Below, in pieces: positions 1-9,997 of a stretch of 64,000 bases of DNA. The first letter of the stretch is position 1, and every line of letters starts with the position of its first letter. Source of the DNA: Cladochytrium replicatum (taxonomy: Eukaryota > Chytridiomycota > Chytridiomycetes > Cladochytriales > Cladochytriaceae); NCBI GenBank assembly GCA_025526935.1, contig JAHLKD010000035.1, positions 186,001 through 250,000 of the forward strand, read 5' to 3'. Both the position numbers and the translations under genes were made by a program. The notes under the pieces were generated by a model, which saw only the letters and a program-made list of their open reading frames with translations, ran no database searches and had not been told where the DNA came from.

Positions 1-106
1 CTCCTTCAACAATGACGAGGACTCCTTCCTCCTCCAAACGCTTTCGAACTTCGGAAGGTAATCGGCAGTTCCGACCAAATCCAAGGCTGTCCAGCAACGT
101 GTTCAT
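1..106 (-). CDS. 5' end of an unknown protein (runs off the left edge)
   Basis: On the minus strand an ATG at 106 opens a frame that stays open to the window edge, giving 35 residues that begin MNTLLDSLGFGRNC and continue with a charged helix-like stretch (LPSEVRKRLEEEGVLVIV). The mix of hydrophobic and charged residues looks like real protein rather than noise, but it is too short to assign a family. It would lie downstream of VPS26 on the same strand, 120 bp past its stop. The frame could instead be an internal exon, or chance. Confidence 0.35.
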   Translation of the reverse strand, partial: MNTLLDSLGFGRNCRLPSEVRKRLEEEGVLVIVEG

Positions 107-226
107 GACGCAATGCCAATGCCAGTAAGAGAAGTAACTTTGCAATGAGGGAGCACGTGAGAGCACAACGGAAGCTGCAGCAGAAAGCAAGATTTACGTT
201 TATTAACATCTATGAACCAAAAACTA

Positions 227-1561
227 CTACTCTTGCTCATCATCACGAAGACGGAAAATAGTGATCTACAAAGCGAATGTTTCAGATGTGCGACAAGGTA
301 CAGTACGTAGCTATTATAACTCGTACCTCCTGCTGCTTGAAGTACCGCCTGTTTTCTTCATCAATCAGCACTAGGTTCAAATAATACCGCGTTGAGAACT
401 TCTTGTTCACATCACGGTAGGTTGGTGTTAGTTCAAATCCACTCAAGAACAATCTGATCGGAATCGTTTCGCCTTCAAAAAGCGAAAGTGGTTAGAACTG
501 TACAGAGAATCCTTGTCGCACTTTCAGTTACCTCGAACAGGTGCACCATCCATGATTTCAAACTTGGTTACAGTCTCACTTTCGTTCAACTGATTCGGTG
601 CTGTTTAAAGCTTCATCAGATCTAGGACTAACAATTATGAAAGCTCACTAACGCGCTCCTGTTGTTTCCCTTCGAATGATCGAGAGCTCCATATGTTTAA
701 TCTTGATTCGCACCAAAAGGAAATAGATCTTTCCGACAATAACATCGCGCAAGTGGTATCTAAATGTCAAATCAGATCCACAGGTTAATTTTCGGAAAGC
801 ATAGGTTAATTTTTTTGAAAGGATAAGGAACCCACTTGCTTTTGTTGTACTCAAACTCGATATGCAAGCAGTCTTCAATTCCGACCTCCATCTTGATCGA
901 GCTGTTGATGTCCGGCGGCATGCGGTATGAGTACACCCAAATGTCGCGTTCCTTAACAGTATCCGCGAGCCTCCGTCCAATCGTCACCCGCACAAAGTAG
1001 CGCAGCTTTACATTGATTCCTTGATAACTTTCATACTGCTTCTCAACATTCTTAAACTCGAAATCAAAGGTCGCAGAGGTTCGGAGTTCGCCTGGTGCCG
1101 CGAGCTCTTGTGATAACGAGAGAAACTCGTAATGGTTGCCCCGGTCATAGTATACTTCTGGCTCGGCAATCGGAATTAGAGGATGGCCATCATTCCAGAT
1201 AATTCAACGCATGTACCGATATTCCCAACGAATTCAATTTTGATTCCTTGGTGCTCCACTCTCTTTCCATCTCTGACGCGAATGAGAACCTAATCAAGTA
1301 TGGAATGGTGAGCTAATTCAGAAAAAATTTCCAATTTGGACCCAATACCTTCCCGCTAACCGATTCACCGTCAAAGTAGAGTGGGAACTTTGACTTCCTG
1401 TCCTTATCAACTTTGACTTCCACCAACCGTCGCTCATCCTCCCCGTTGAGAAGCACTTCGATGTCAGCAGATGAGCCTCCAAGTCCAAACAGTCCCTGAA
1501 AAATTGGGAAGTGAGCACCAATGCCGGATTATTTCAGGTAGCTCCTTCAACCAACCGCCAT
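227..1561 (-). CDS. VPS26: Retromer subunit Vps26
   Basis: Vps26 is the arrestin-fold subunit of the retromer cargo-selective trimer (Vps35-Vps29-Vps26), which returns receptors from endosomes to the Golgi. Family blocks read in order across at least five exons: SSADIEVLLNGEDERR near the N-terminus, FDGESVSGKV, VEHQGIKIEFVGN, VYYDRGNHYEF, PGELRTSATFDFEF, INSSIKMEVGIEDCLHIEFE, DVIVGKIYFLLVRIKIKHME, IPIRLFLSGFELTPTYRDV and RRYFKQQE. The first exon is only ATGGCG (1556-1561), followed by an intron at 1496-1555. The last exon (227-265) encodes ITIFRLRDDEQE and follows an intron at 266-326. Length, about 310 residues, is typical of the family. The gene is divergent from MOG1. Confidence 0.95.
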
Positions 1562-1773
1562 GTCGAGTTGAGCCTGTGGTTGTGGCTGTGCGTCTGTGGT
1601 TTTTAGCTTCAATTATCATTTATTTGATATTAATACTGGATCGTTGTAATTTATTGATTTTTAATTTGTTTTGACTCGTGGTGGCTAATGTTATCATAGT
1701 GGAAAGTCGCTGATCCATTCAGCGGGTTTTCTATTTAAGTCAAACTGTTTGGCTGATGTGGCGCGAAAACATC
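1562..1773. promoter_or_regulatory. Divergent VPS26-MOG1 intergenic promoter region
   Basis: These 212 bp separate the start codons of VPS26 (minus) and MOG1 (plus), so they must hold both promoters. The left part is GT-rich next to the VPS26 start and the middle is an AT-rich stretch around 1610-1670. No recognisable specific factor site was seen. Confidence 0.5.
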
Positions 1774-2605
1774 ATGACTTGGTCACTCAACCAAAAAGAG
1801 CTTTTCGGCGGGGCGATTCGTACGGTCGTCCCAAGCTCGTTCGTGGATATCAGGTTTGAGATCATCAGATCACTTTCAAAGGTTTTGCCTCACTTTTTTA
1901 ATTACAGTACGTTGAGAGATGTTCCAGACAACCAGGAAGTTTTCGCGGACACCCAAACCAATCAGAGTCTTATCTTCGAACTTGTCGAAATGACCCCAGA
2001 TGTATCTGACGAGTCAGCTGCCGTGTAAGTTGGAGCACGACAGGGGAAGGAATGAAAGTGTAAAAGGGTGCGGGACATCTTTTCTCCTTCGTTTTCACGT
2101 CCTCATGGTTCCTCTTTTGTCAGTGGACCTAAAGCTAGAGCAGTTTGAAGTTGACACACAGACGTTATCCAGACACCACTTTGCCATGCTGGCCCAAGAC
2201 AACGATGCTCGTGCTAGCGAAATCTTCCATGTGGAGCACTTGAAGCCAGAGGACTTGGTCAATCTGACGTAAGCAGGTTGTGTTTTAAACGAATTTACAT
2301 TGACAAAACAGGTTTTCAGCAACGTCTCCTCTGCCACAATTGTGGTTGGTCAGCAAGCCGTCGCCAAGTTCCGTGAATCCGGTCCTGATGCAGTTAATCA
2401 AATCACGATTTACTTAGCTTGCATTCGGTTGCCGTCTGTTCAAACCGACATTATCATATCCTACAATCAGCCGGTTGCTCTCGGAGAGGCGAGTAGCGAG
2501 CGGCTATCCGGAGCCAATGCGATGGGAACTGCGAATGAGGCTGTTGAGAATTTCCGACAAGTAGTGACCCATCTAAGTGTGATGGATTGGTCACTTTTTG
2601 GTTGA
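1774..2605 (+). CDS. MOG1: Ran-GTPase regulator Mog1 (RANGRF family)
   Basis: Mog1 binds nuclear Ran and promotes nucleotide release, supporting nuclear transport. The signature is clear: NQKELFGGAI at the N-terminus (family ELFGGA), then LRDVPDNQEVFAD after the first intron (family VPDNQEVF), SLIFELVEM, a short HHFAMLAQDNDA segment, and SSATIVVGQQAVAKF. Exons that keep the frame are 1774-1853, 1908-2022, 2162-2268 and 2320-2605, giving 195 residues, normal for the family. The ATG at 1774 is preferred over an in-frame ATG at 1756 because the family begins just before this point. The border of the third exon is the least certain. Confidence 0.9.
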
Positions 2606-2784
2606 TAAGTGACAGGGTTGACATTTTGGAAAATAATAAACGTTTTCTTGAATGGTTGAGAGGAGTGCATGCGGCCAAGTGGCCTAGATCTGGCGTCATT
2701 AGATCGGGCTGCAATCAAAGTGAGATTAAAAGCAGACCTGCAGCGGTGGATTGCAGGTACAAATATGATGCGCAATCTGACGAG

Positions 2785-4271
2785 ATGTGTCCGATGCGTG
2801 TCTCGCTGATCATTACGTTGTTGGTTCAGTTGAGCTTTGATGTCGCTGCACTTCCGCGGGGGCCCGCCCACAACCACCCTGAGAGTGGGGGATCGTTAAA
2901 CAACAACGGAATATTCTGCGAATTGCAGCCCGCCCCTTATTGCTTTGCAGCCACATCGTCTGCTGGTTCAGATGAAGTGATTTTGCAGATGGAAGGTCCA
3001 AAGGACGCAGGCTGGCTGGCGCTGGGGATCGGGAAAGATCACACCAAAAGCGACTTGATGGTGAGTTTCTCTCGCAACCTTTTGGCGCTTTTTGAGACGG
3101 TATCAACTAGGTTGCATGGCGTGATGCGAGTACAGGGGTTGTGATCATCAAAGACATGCATTCCACTGGTCGCGGAAGGTATCGTACTGATCGCCATCAG
3201 GATCTCAGGATGCGAATCTCAGGATTACTGCACTCTACATCCACCAACGACACACGAATGACAGTTAAGTTTTCACGAAAAGCCGTAACACTTGATCGTG
3301 ACGACGCGAAGATCAACATTAATTCCACTGTCAACTGGGTATGGGCAATGGGAAGACGAGTTCCATCCAATGAGAATGATATAGCCAGTGAGATCAGATC
3401 ACGCACAATCTCTTTCGGTATACTTTCTATGCCAATTGCTCTTCTTCCAATCCCTAAACTCGCGGATGAAACAACAAATACGACCATTCTTATCGATCGC
3501 TACAACAGCAACTTCGATCTAGATGGGAACTTGAAAGCAGTCGTTGGAGATCCAGCTGCAGTGGACGATCATGAACACGATCATGCGTCTCCCACATTCG
3601 GCGAAATTGACAGGGACAACGATCTTCCGAGTCCTGATCACTATCATGCCGCTCCAACGTTCGGAGATGTCGGCGGAGCTGATAAAGCCGATCGCGATGA
3701 TCATGACAGTGACGAAAGTCATTCACACGGTGAAATCAGTCACACCATGATGACTGTGTTCGTACCGGCCGGGGCATCCAACTTTACAGTCCTGTTCCAA
3801 GGGTGGACGGTTACCAACGGGAGCGCATTAACGTACACATGGACCCTCCTAGTACTTATCCTGTCTGGAATCATCTGCGAAGCCCTGTCATTCGTTCGGC
3901 CAATCGTAGAGCAACGAGTTTCAGCAGTGTCCCAACAACAGACCGCTCCTTTCAAATCTATCCCGGCGTCGATTTCAGGTTATCGGTGGACCATTCTCAC
4001 ATACATCGTGTCACTCATCGTCAAATTCTGCGAGACTGCGATCAACGCGTTCATGATGCTAGTCCTCATGACGTTTGATCCAGTGATATTCGTCGGAGTT
4101 GTTCTTGGTTGGACTTTTGGATACACTCTTTTTGCGCCAATCAGATTGCGGATGCGGAGAAAGATGGAAGGAAGGGAGACGTCACGATTGGTTCAGCTTG
4201 TGCACGCCAATTTGGCAGAAAACGGAGAGATCTTCTTTCGGGGAGGGAGCTTTCGAACAACGATTGAGTAG
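2785..4271 (+). CDS. Secreted-type DOMON domain fused to a Ctr copper transporter
   Basis: Two exons (2785-3060 and 3111-4271; 50-bp intron) encode about 478 residues. Residues 1-24 form a signal peptide. Residues about 45-210 are a DOMON domain: GWLALGIGKDHTKSDLMVAW, DASTGVVIIKD, MTVKFSRKAVTLD and VNWVWAMGRR follow the family order. A His/Asp-rich linker (about 236-300, with DDHEHDH, DHYH and DESHSHGE) leads into a Ctr domain: first membrane segment about 331-350, second with the MLVLM (MxxxM) copper-gate motif, third with GVVLGWTFG (GxxxG packing motif). Ctr trimers carry Cu(I) across plasma or vacuolar membranes; DOMON domains bind haem or sugar in other proteins. The usual Met/His haem ligands of cytochrome-type DOMON domains are not obvious here. 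The two modules in one frame are seen directly; a joint copper-capture role is inferred. Confidence 0.85.
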
Positions 4272-5473
4272 CTTTCGTGCACTGAAAAGAGTTTATTTAA
4301 CCCTTTTTTATGTACATCAGTTTTGGGATATGTAAAATGAGTTTTTGGTGTTATATTAAATAATTATCCAATGGTGTGTGTTGTGATTAGAGCTATCTTA
4401 AAACATGTCTCAACCTTTTTTGGATTATCACTGTTCAAACACTTGATCAGACCGTTTTTGGAGAAAATGTTGTTATACCTTTGTTTTAGTAAATGCCAAT
4501 GTATTCCTTCGCCGCTCTTCTTGTGATTTGATCTCTCTTTAGTGGGACAGCAGAGAGTGCTGGATCATACAAGCTGGACTCTATTACTGTCACTATGACA
4601 AAACACATTACGGCATAACAGATAGACTGGAGACATCCATGAATTCTTAATGCGGGATGCAGAGAAACCTGTCGGTTATAATTGTTAAGCTGATAACAAT
4701 TTTTTACTCCGGAAGAGCAATATGTATTTATGAGGGTGAAAACACGTACTGTCCCCTATAGAGTTACATTACTTACATTACCATTCATTTCGATCCTGGG
4801 GTATTCTTTGTTCCTAATCAGTATAGTAGTACTATTTAGTTATCAGAGTAGTATTTACTTATTGGGAACACTAGATTAGTAATGAAAACTGCTTTTTTTA
4901 AGAGGACGCACTATGTTGAATGCGTTTAAGAGTCTCAGGATTGACTCTTCACAACATGGTTACAACACATTACCCGACTCACCACAACGTTCGACATGGT
5001 AATTGTTGACAGACTATCAACGGTCATCGAGGATCTAACAACATCAATCACGTTTCTAAGCTGAGTATCAATTCAACAATGTCAACCTCAAGTACTGCAT
5101 CGACGCCGAAACCGATTACTGGAGCCTCTCTACATAAGTTTGAGGTGTACTTCAAGGACGTCAAAGCTTTTCCGGTCGTTGCTTAAGAGCATCGCCTTTG
5201 TGAGATGGGAGCTCCACGGATACAACGTTGTGAAATTTTCTCCCTGCGATTCAAAATCCTATGAAAATAACGAAATGTTTACCGCTGTGGTTGGATCTAT
5301 TACTACACTTTTTTGAGACGGTACATTTGCAAGAAGGTATTCCAGCCGATTGATCATACCTTCTTCCTGATCGTCTTGATCATACCTTCTTCCTGATCGT
5401 CTTCCGCCCGTACAGCAATCATTATGTTGCTGGGATTCAGTCCAGCTTTGATCTGCCCAGCGCTGCAGATGGC
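4272..5473. other. Stretch without a convincing gene
   Basis: This 1.2-kb interval follows the DOMON-Ctr gene. The first 750 bp are AT-rich and closed in all frames. From 5079 a 35-codon frame begins MSTSSTASTPKPITGAS and stops; another frame just downstream (about 5185-5300) also looks protein-like (KSIAFVRWELHGYNVVKFSP), suggesting a decayed gene or unresolved exons. A 26-bp tandem repeat lies at its right end. Confidence 0.5.
5351..5402. repeat. 26-bp direct tandem repeat, two copies
   Basis: The unit TGATCATACCTTCTTCCTGA plus TCGTCT occurs twice in immediate succession with no mismatch (5351-5376 and 5377-5402). It is not a multiple of three and lies in the poorly coding interval, so it is probably a recent slippage or duplication product. 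Confidence 0.9.
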
Positions 5474-6121
5474 CTACGCTGAATTTATTGAGATTGCTTC
5501 AGGGCGTGCTACAGGACTAGAAAAACTCGGTACAACCTTCTGGGCATCAGTGACGAGATATGTTGAGGGTCCAAGTTTGCGACGAACCAATTCGCTCCGG
5601 AGCCATGTAATGCAGGGATTCCCGCGGACTGGCAACAGGCAGAGTGTAACTGAATAGTACTTGGGCACGTCAGAATCGTCGATTGCCATGCGGATCTCCC
5701 TTTCCACCAGAGTGGTGCCCAGCACAAATAGGAACACCTTCATTGTGAAGATATATTTGGTGCCTCATAACAAAGATGAACGTTGTCATTATAACAAAAT
5801 TGTTCTTCCAGACTTGCCGATACTTCATGCTCCGAAATTGGAAGAAACGTCGACTCGTGTTGTCCGTGCTTTTGTCTTCAGAAATGCCCTCACCTTCTCC
5901 TAAAGAAAAGAAAACAGGGGGAAGGAAACAAGAACAGCATAGAGAAGACAAAGTGAAGCACGATCACAAGTGCAATGATCGCCGAGTGCACCCAGTAGAT
6001 GGATGCAGAGGAAAGACAACGCATACCGTTCAACACGGAGCAAAATGGCGAAAAAAGTGCCGGTGGGGATTGATATGTTGAGCAACGAGCGTTTCCTGCC
6101 AGATCTTACCCAGAACACCAA
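5474..6121 (-). other. Unresolved possible minus-strand exons, membrane-like
   Basis: Reading the minus strand, several overlapping frames look protein-like but do not join into one clean model. One frame (6121-5900) gives ISIPTGTFFAILLRVE and another over the same bases gives a hydrophobic helix (SAIIALVIVLHFVFSMLFLF). A third (5743-5474) gives VEREIRMAIDDSDVPKYYSV and ITWLRSELVRRKLGPSTYLV before a stop. This could be a gene with small introns, or a relic. I do not recognise a family. It lies just downstream of U1-70K on the same strand. Confidence 0.3.
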
Positions 6122-6253
6122 ATCCAGTCCAGAGAGTTACGGTTGCACTCACCCGGATAATAACCCAATTACCAACACCCCAATTACACACACCACGTCT
6201 CTCGTTCACGCTTGACGAGGTCTCTTTCCGGATTAAAACAACTCACGCTCAAC

Positions 6254-7471
6254 TTACCGATCCCTTCGATCACCACCTTTGTCACGGTCGCCGCCGCTGG
6301 GACGATCTCGACGAGGGCTGCGGTCTCGGTCATTGAGTTTGCGTCCAGGACTTCTGCTTCGTGACCGTCTACGGTCAGTGCTTCCTCCGTAGCTTCCTCC
6401 GCCGCGGTCGCCTCCATATCCGCCACCACCGCTGCGATCGCCGCCGTACCCTCCGACGCCTCGATCTCCGCCGTAACCGCCACCTCCACCACGGTCGCCT
6501 CCATATCCACCAGGTCCACGATCTTGACCACCGCCTCCTCCTCTTCCCCCACCACGAAACCCTGAATCCCTTCCTCCGCCACCCCTGTATCCACCACCAC
6601 CGCCGCCACCGCCACCACGTCCGCGGGGTCCCGGATCGTCAAATCGCCCTCCTCCGCTGTAAAGATTTGAATCATTGTAAGACGGAGCTGGTCGCGGAGG
6701 CGCCTCCCCACTTCGAGTCTTCCCTTGTCCACTACCGAGCCTCCTTGGACGCCAATCTTTCACAGTCCGACCTTGCTCAACATCCACAACGATTCTGCGC
6801 CCATCGATTTTGGCACCATCCATCTCCTTGTACGCTACGCGCATATCCTTTTCACGTTCGAACTCGATGAACGCATAACCACGCGGTTTGTTCTTCAGAG
6901 TGTCTTGAACCATTCGAATCTGTTTAAAAAATATATAAGGTTGAGTGTTCTTTGTATAGAAATTGCAGCTCACTGTTTTGATCGGCCCAAACTCGTCAAA
7001 GATCCGGCGGAGATGCTTTTCAGTCGTGTCATAGCTCTGTAACGACGGTGAGATGTGAATAAAAATAAAAATAAAAAATAATCACCAATCGCGCGACAAA
7101 TAACGTGCAGTACGGATCGCCTGTGGCCTTCGCATCGTTGTGGGGGTCCCAAGATTCTTTCATCTTTGTCAAGTTTTCTTCGTACCTCTTTTTGCGCTCC
7201 TCAAGCTGTCGAGCAAAGAAAGTAAATGAAAATTTCTATATTTAATAAAATGTATAATGAAGCACAATACCTTCCGTGCTTTCCGCTGCTCCCAGCTCTC
7301 TTTCGGCGCATAGTCAAGATCGTGGTCCTTGCATTGGTCAAGGAACGCGCCAATGCCGGTGATGATGGGGCCAGTGCGCTTCTCATAGTCCTTGTCCACA
7401 GGTTTTACGTGGGGCAGGGGAGGACGCGGCGAGAAGAGCTTGATGAGCGGTTGGGGCAAGTTTGCGGTCAT
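6254..7471 (-). CDS. SNP1: U1 snRNP 70-kDa protein (U1-70K)
   Basis: U1-70K binds stem-loop I of U1 snRNA and recruits U1C for 5' splice-site recognition. The N-terminus has the family start ([20 protein letters not shown]) and the U1snRNP70 N-terminal helix around [21 protein letters not shown]. The RRM follows with RNP2 TLFVARLS and RNP1 RGYAFIEFE, then the KDWRPRRLG post-RRM signature. The tail is an RGG/GYGGDR-rich stretch ending in a short RS segment ([11 protein letters not shown]). Four exons are implied, with introns at 7206-7270, about 7040-7085 and about 6920-6972, for about 350 residues. The ATG at 7471 matches the family N-terminus. Confidence 0.93.
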
Positions 7472-7732
7472 TTCGACTGGAGGGCAACTTTTCACAAACA
7501 CTCAGCCATTGCGATGTGATTATTTTGGTAACTTTTTTTGTGGTATCATATTTATACGAAGCAACGAAATGAAAAATGTAATCGGTTGATTGAAAGATGC
7601 TAAAGATACACTGGTTTAAATGGACAAATGGACAAAAATGGCAAACAAAAAGAAACAAGTCAAAAAAGCGATCAGTTGCAAAACATGACATGGCGAATGC
7701 AAAAATGGTACAAACATCGTTAATGGGGCAGT

Positions 7733-9866
7733 CTAGTATTTCTTGACCCCATGCTTTGCCCACAGCTCAACTCCAGCGACCCATCCAGTCACAAAAAGTG
7801 CCAAAAGGAGTATTCCCCATCCGAACAACCACCCTTTCACATCCGAGTAAACAGTGCGAACCTTTGTAATCCTGACTGGAACGGTCATGACGATCTCACC
7901 TTTGTCGACTGTCGAGTGTTCTTCCACAGTCTCTCCAAAAGGTCCGTACACGCCTGAAATACCATTGGAGCTGCATCGAACGAGAGCGAAACCTTGCTCA
8001 ACTGCCCTCAGTGCGCTTGAACGAGCTTGATACAAACCAACCGCACCCCAGCTACGCGAAGGTTGCAAAAGCACCTCAACGGTTTTTTCGCCGGCAGCAT
8101 TCATGAAATCGGGAAGGTCCAATTCGAAACCGATACTTGCCCCAACAGTGCTGAGCAGGTCCGTCTCGGCGGTAGACACCGTGCCGTGCTTGGCGCGTTG
8201 GAAACCATGGTCAAAGATGGGCATTAAATGGGCTTTCTGGTGGTTGAGGATAACCCGGCCCCGTGGATCGATCAATGTAAACATGTTGCGATGTGGGTTT
8301 GAGGGCGTGACAACTGTCACATTTCCATCGGAGTGCTTCTTCTCTTTCAAGTTCGAGAACGCCGAAAAGTAGGAAACACCAAGGTATATGTCCAATGCAC
8401 GTGCAAGGTCCTTTGCTTCCTCGATGAGTTTGACATCAAGGCCTTTCTGGGCGTCCACATACAAGGCAGTCTCACTCCAGAACACAACTTGAGGGCGAGT
8501 AATCACACGTTTACCGGTGGGATCTTTTGGGCTCCCAGACACCAAAGCCTTTGTGCGATTGAAAAGGTCGTCAGTGAAGCGAGATGGGTCAGCGTTGTAA
8601 ACGCAACCGACACGCACATCGGAAGAGTACACTGTGCCGTATTGGCTTCCGATCGGGCGTTGGAACCACGAACCATTTTGTAACATCGGTCGGACCCCCG
8701 ACATACACACAACAATAAGCAAGGTGAGCCAGAACACGTTGGTTGCGCGACGAGTTGACGGGAGCGGTGCGTGTGTCTCCGGACTGATAATGGAGTAAAG
8801 CACAGCCTGTGCTGTTGGAATATGAAGATTGAGCGGACCAAGCTTTGCACTAGGTGCACCAGCAGCTGCTTCGATGCCGCGAGAGAAAAGGAGCGGGGCC
8901 GAGTCATCGACGTTTGATCCAGAACCAAGAATTTCTCCTGCTTCGATGTCGTCGTCGTCGTCTTCAACTATGTTGGAGGTGTACTCCTCGGATGTTTTCT
9001 CGAGAATGGGGAATCCTCCGACCCCAATGCCGAGCAGCTCTGCGCTGGCTGTTCCAAACCACGCCATAATGAAGAGAAGACCATCAATTCCGAAGACAGA
9101 CGCAAACTGACGAACATCCCCGACAATATTCACATAAGCAGGATGTCCATATGATCCAATCGGGCCAAGCAGAGTCCACAATTTCCAAAGTGCCACCAAG
9201 ACAGTTGGGAAGGCCAACTGAACAAATAATTGCGAAGTCGCAAAACCAGAGATCGTTTTGTTCACTGTCTTGACAACGACTTTCGCATTCAGGAGTACAT
9301 GACCCCGAGTCTGAACCCAAACGCTATCAGACGCAGGAATATCGTATTCGTTGTAATCATCTTCCTCTACGTAATCTGAGTTTTCAGGCCCTTTCTCCTT
9401 AGCAGCGCGTCCAGCAGAACCAACCGCAACTGCAGCTGCAGTGCGTGCCGAAACAAACAAAATGCGGTCCACAAAGTACGCAGGCAGCACGACAATCGAA
9501 ACAGCCAAGGTGTACAAAAAGCTCATCAAGTACGGGAATGCGGTTCCATCGTCGACACGGACCAAAACCTTGATATGCGCAGCCCACAACCCGACAAACA
9601 GCGCTCCGATAAGCGTCGCAACATCCAATTTAAAGAAGCGGGAGTTTTCTGGTGTGTCCGGAACGGGAATCGTGCGCAGCGAGATTATCGCGAGAGGATA
9701 AAACAGCCATCCGAAGATCTGAACTGGCTGAAGACCACTCCCTAGTGCCTAATGAGAATGATCAGCCCCATGAACATCAACTGATCCGATGCATGCATGC
9801 CTGAGCGACAATGAGAGCGGCGAGCAGCACTGCTCTTGCAGCCCCCTGCGAAACAAAGATGCCCAT
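7733..9866 (-). CDS. Lnt-like membrane CN-hydrolase, probable pseudoenzyme
   Basis: About 692 residues: an N-terminal block of membrane helices, a long loop, then a carbon-nitrogen hydrolase domain of the apolipoprotein N-acyltransferase (Lnt) type and a final membrane helix. In Lnt the catalytic triad is Glu-Lys-Cys. Glu is present in VVFWSETAL and Lys in NHQKAHLMPIFDHG, and the later family block RAVEQGFALVRCSSNGISG is well kept, but the Cys position reads GASIGFELDLPDF: Gly (codon GGT, about 8130) where the family has Cys. Bacterial Lnt acylates lipoproteins; a fungus has none of that type, so the role is unknown. The first exon (ATG at 9866) encodes MGIFVSQGAARAVLLAALIV and joins the main exon near 9749 by a short intron whose donor looks like GC rather than GT. 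Confidence 0.8.
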
Positions 9867-9997
9867 CTTCAAAAATGACTGTGGAATTTGACCAGCAAAA
9901 ATACACCGTTAAAACAGTCAAGCCACTTCAGGGTCTCCAAAGACAAATCGCACACTCGTGAAAGTTTACTTTTTTATGCCTTTTGTGCGATAGAAGA
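9867..9997. promoter_or_regulatory. Short divergent promoter, Lnt-like gene and RGS gene
   Basis: Only 131 bp separate the start codons of the Lnt-like gene (minus, 9866) and the RGS gene (plus, 9998). Both promoters must lie here or inside the coding ends. No specific factor site recognised. Confidence 0.45.

Noticed and set aside
6361-6870. 169-codon plus-strand frame rich in Arg/His
   Set aside because: Antisense of the RGG/GYGGDR tail of U1-70K; the Arg/His bias is produced by reverse reading of Gly/Arg/Asp codons.
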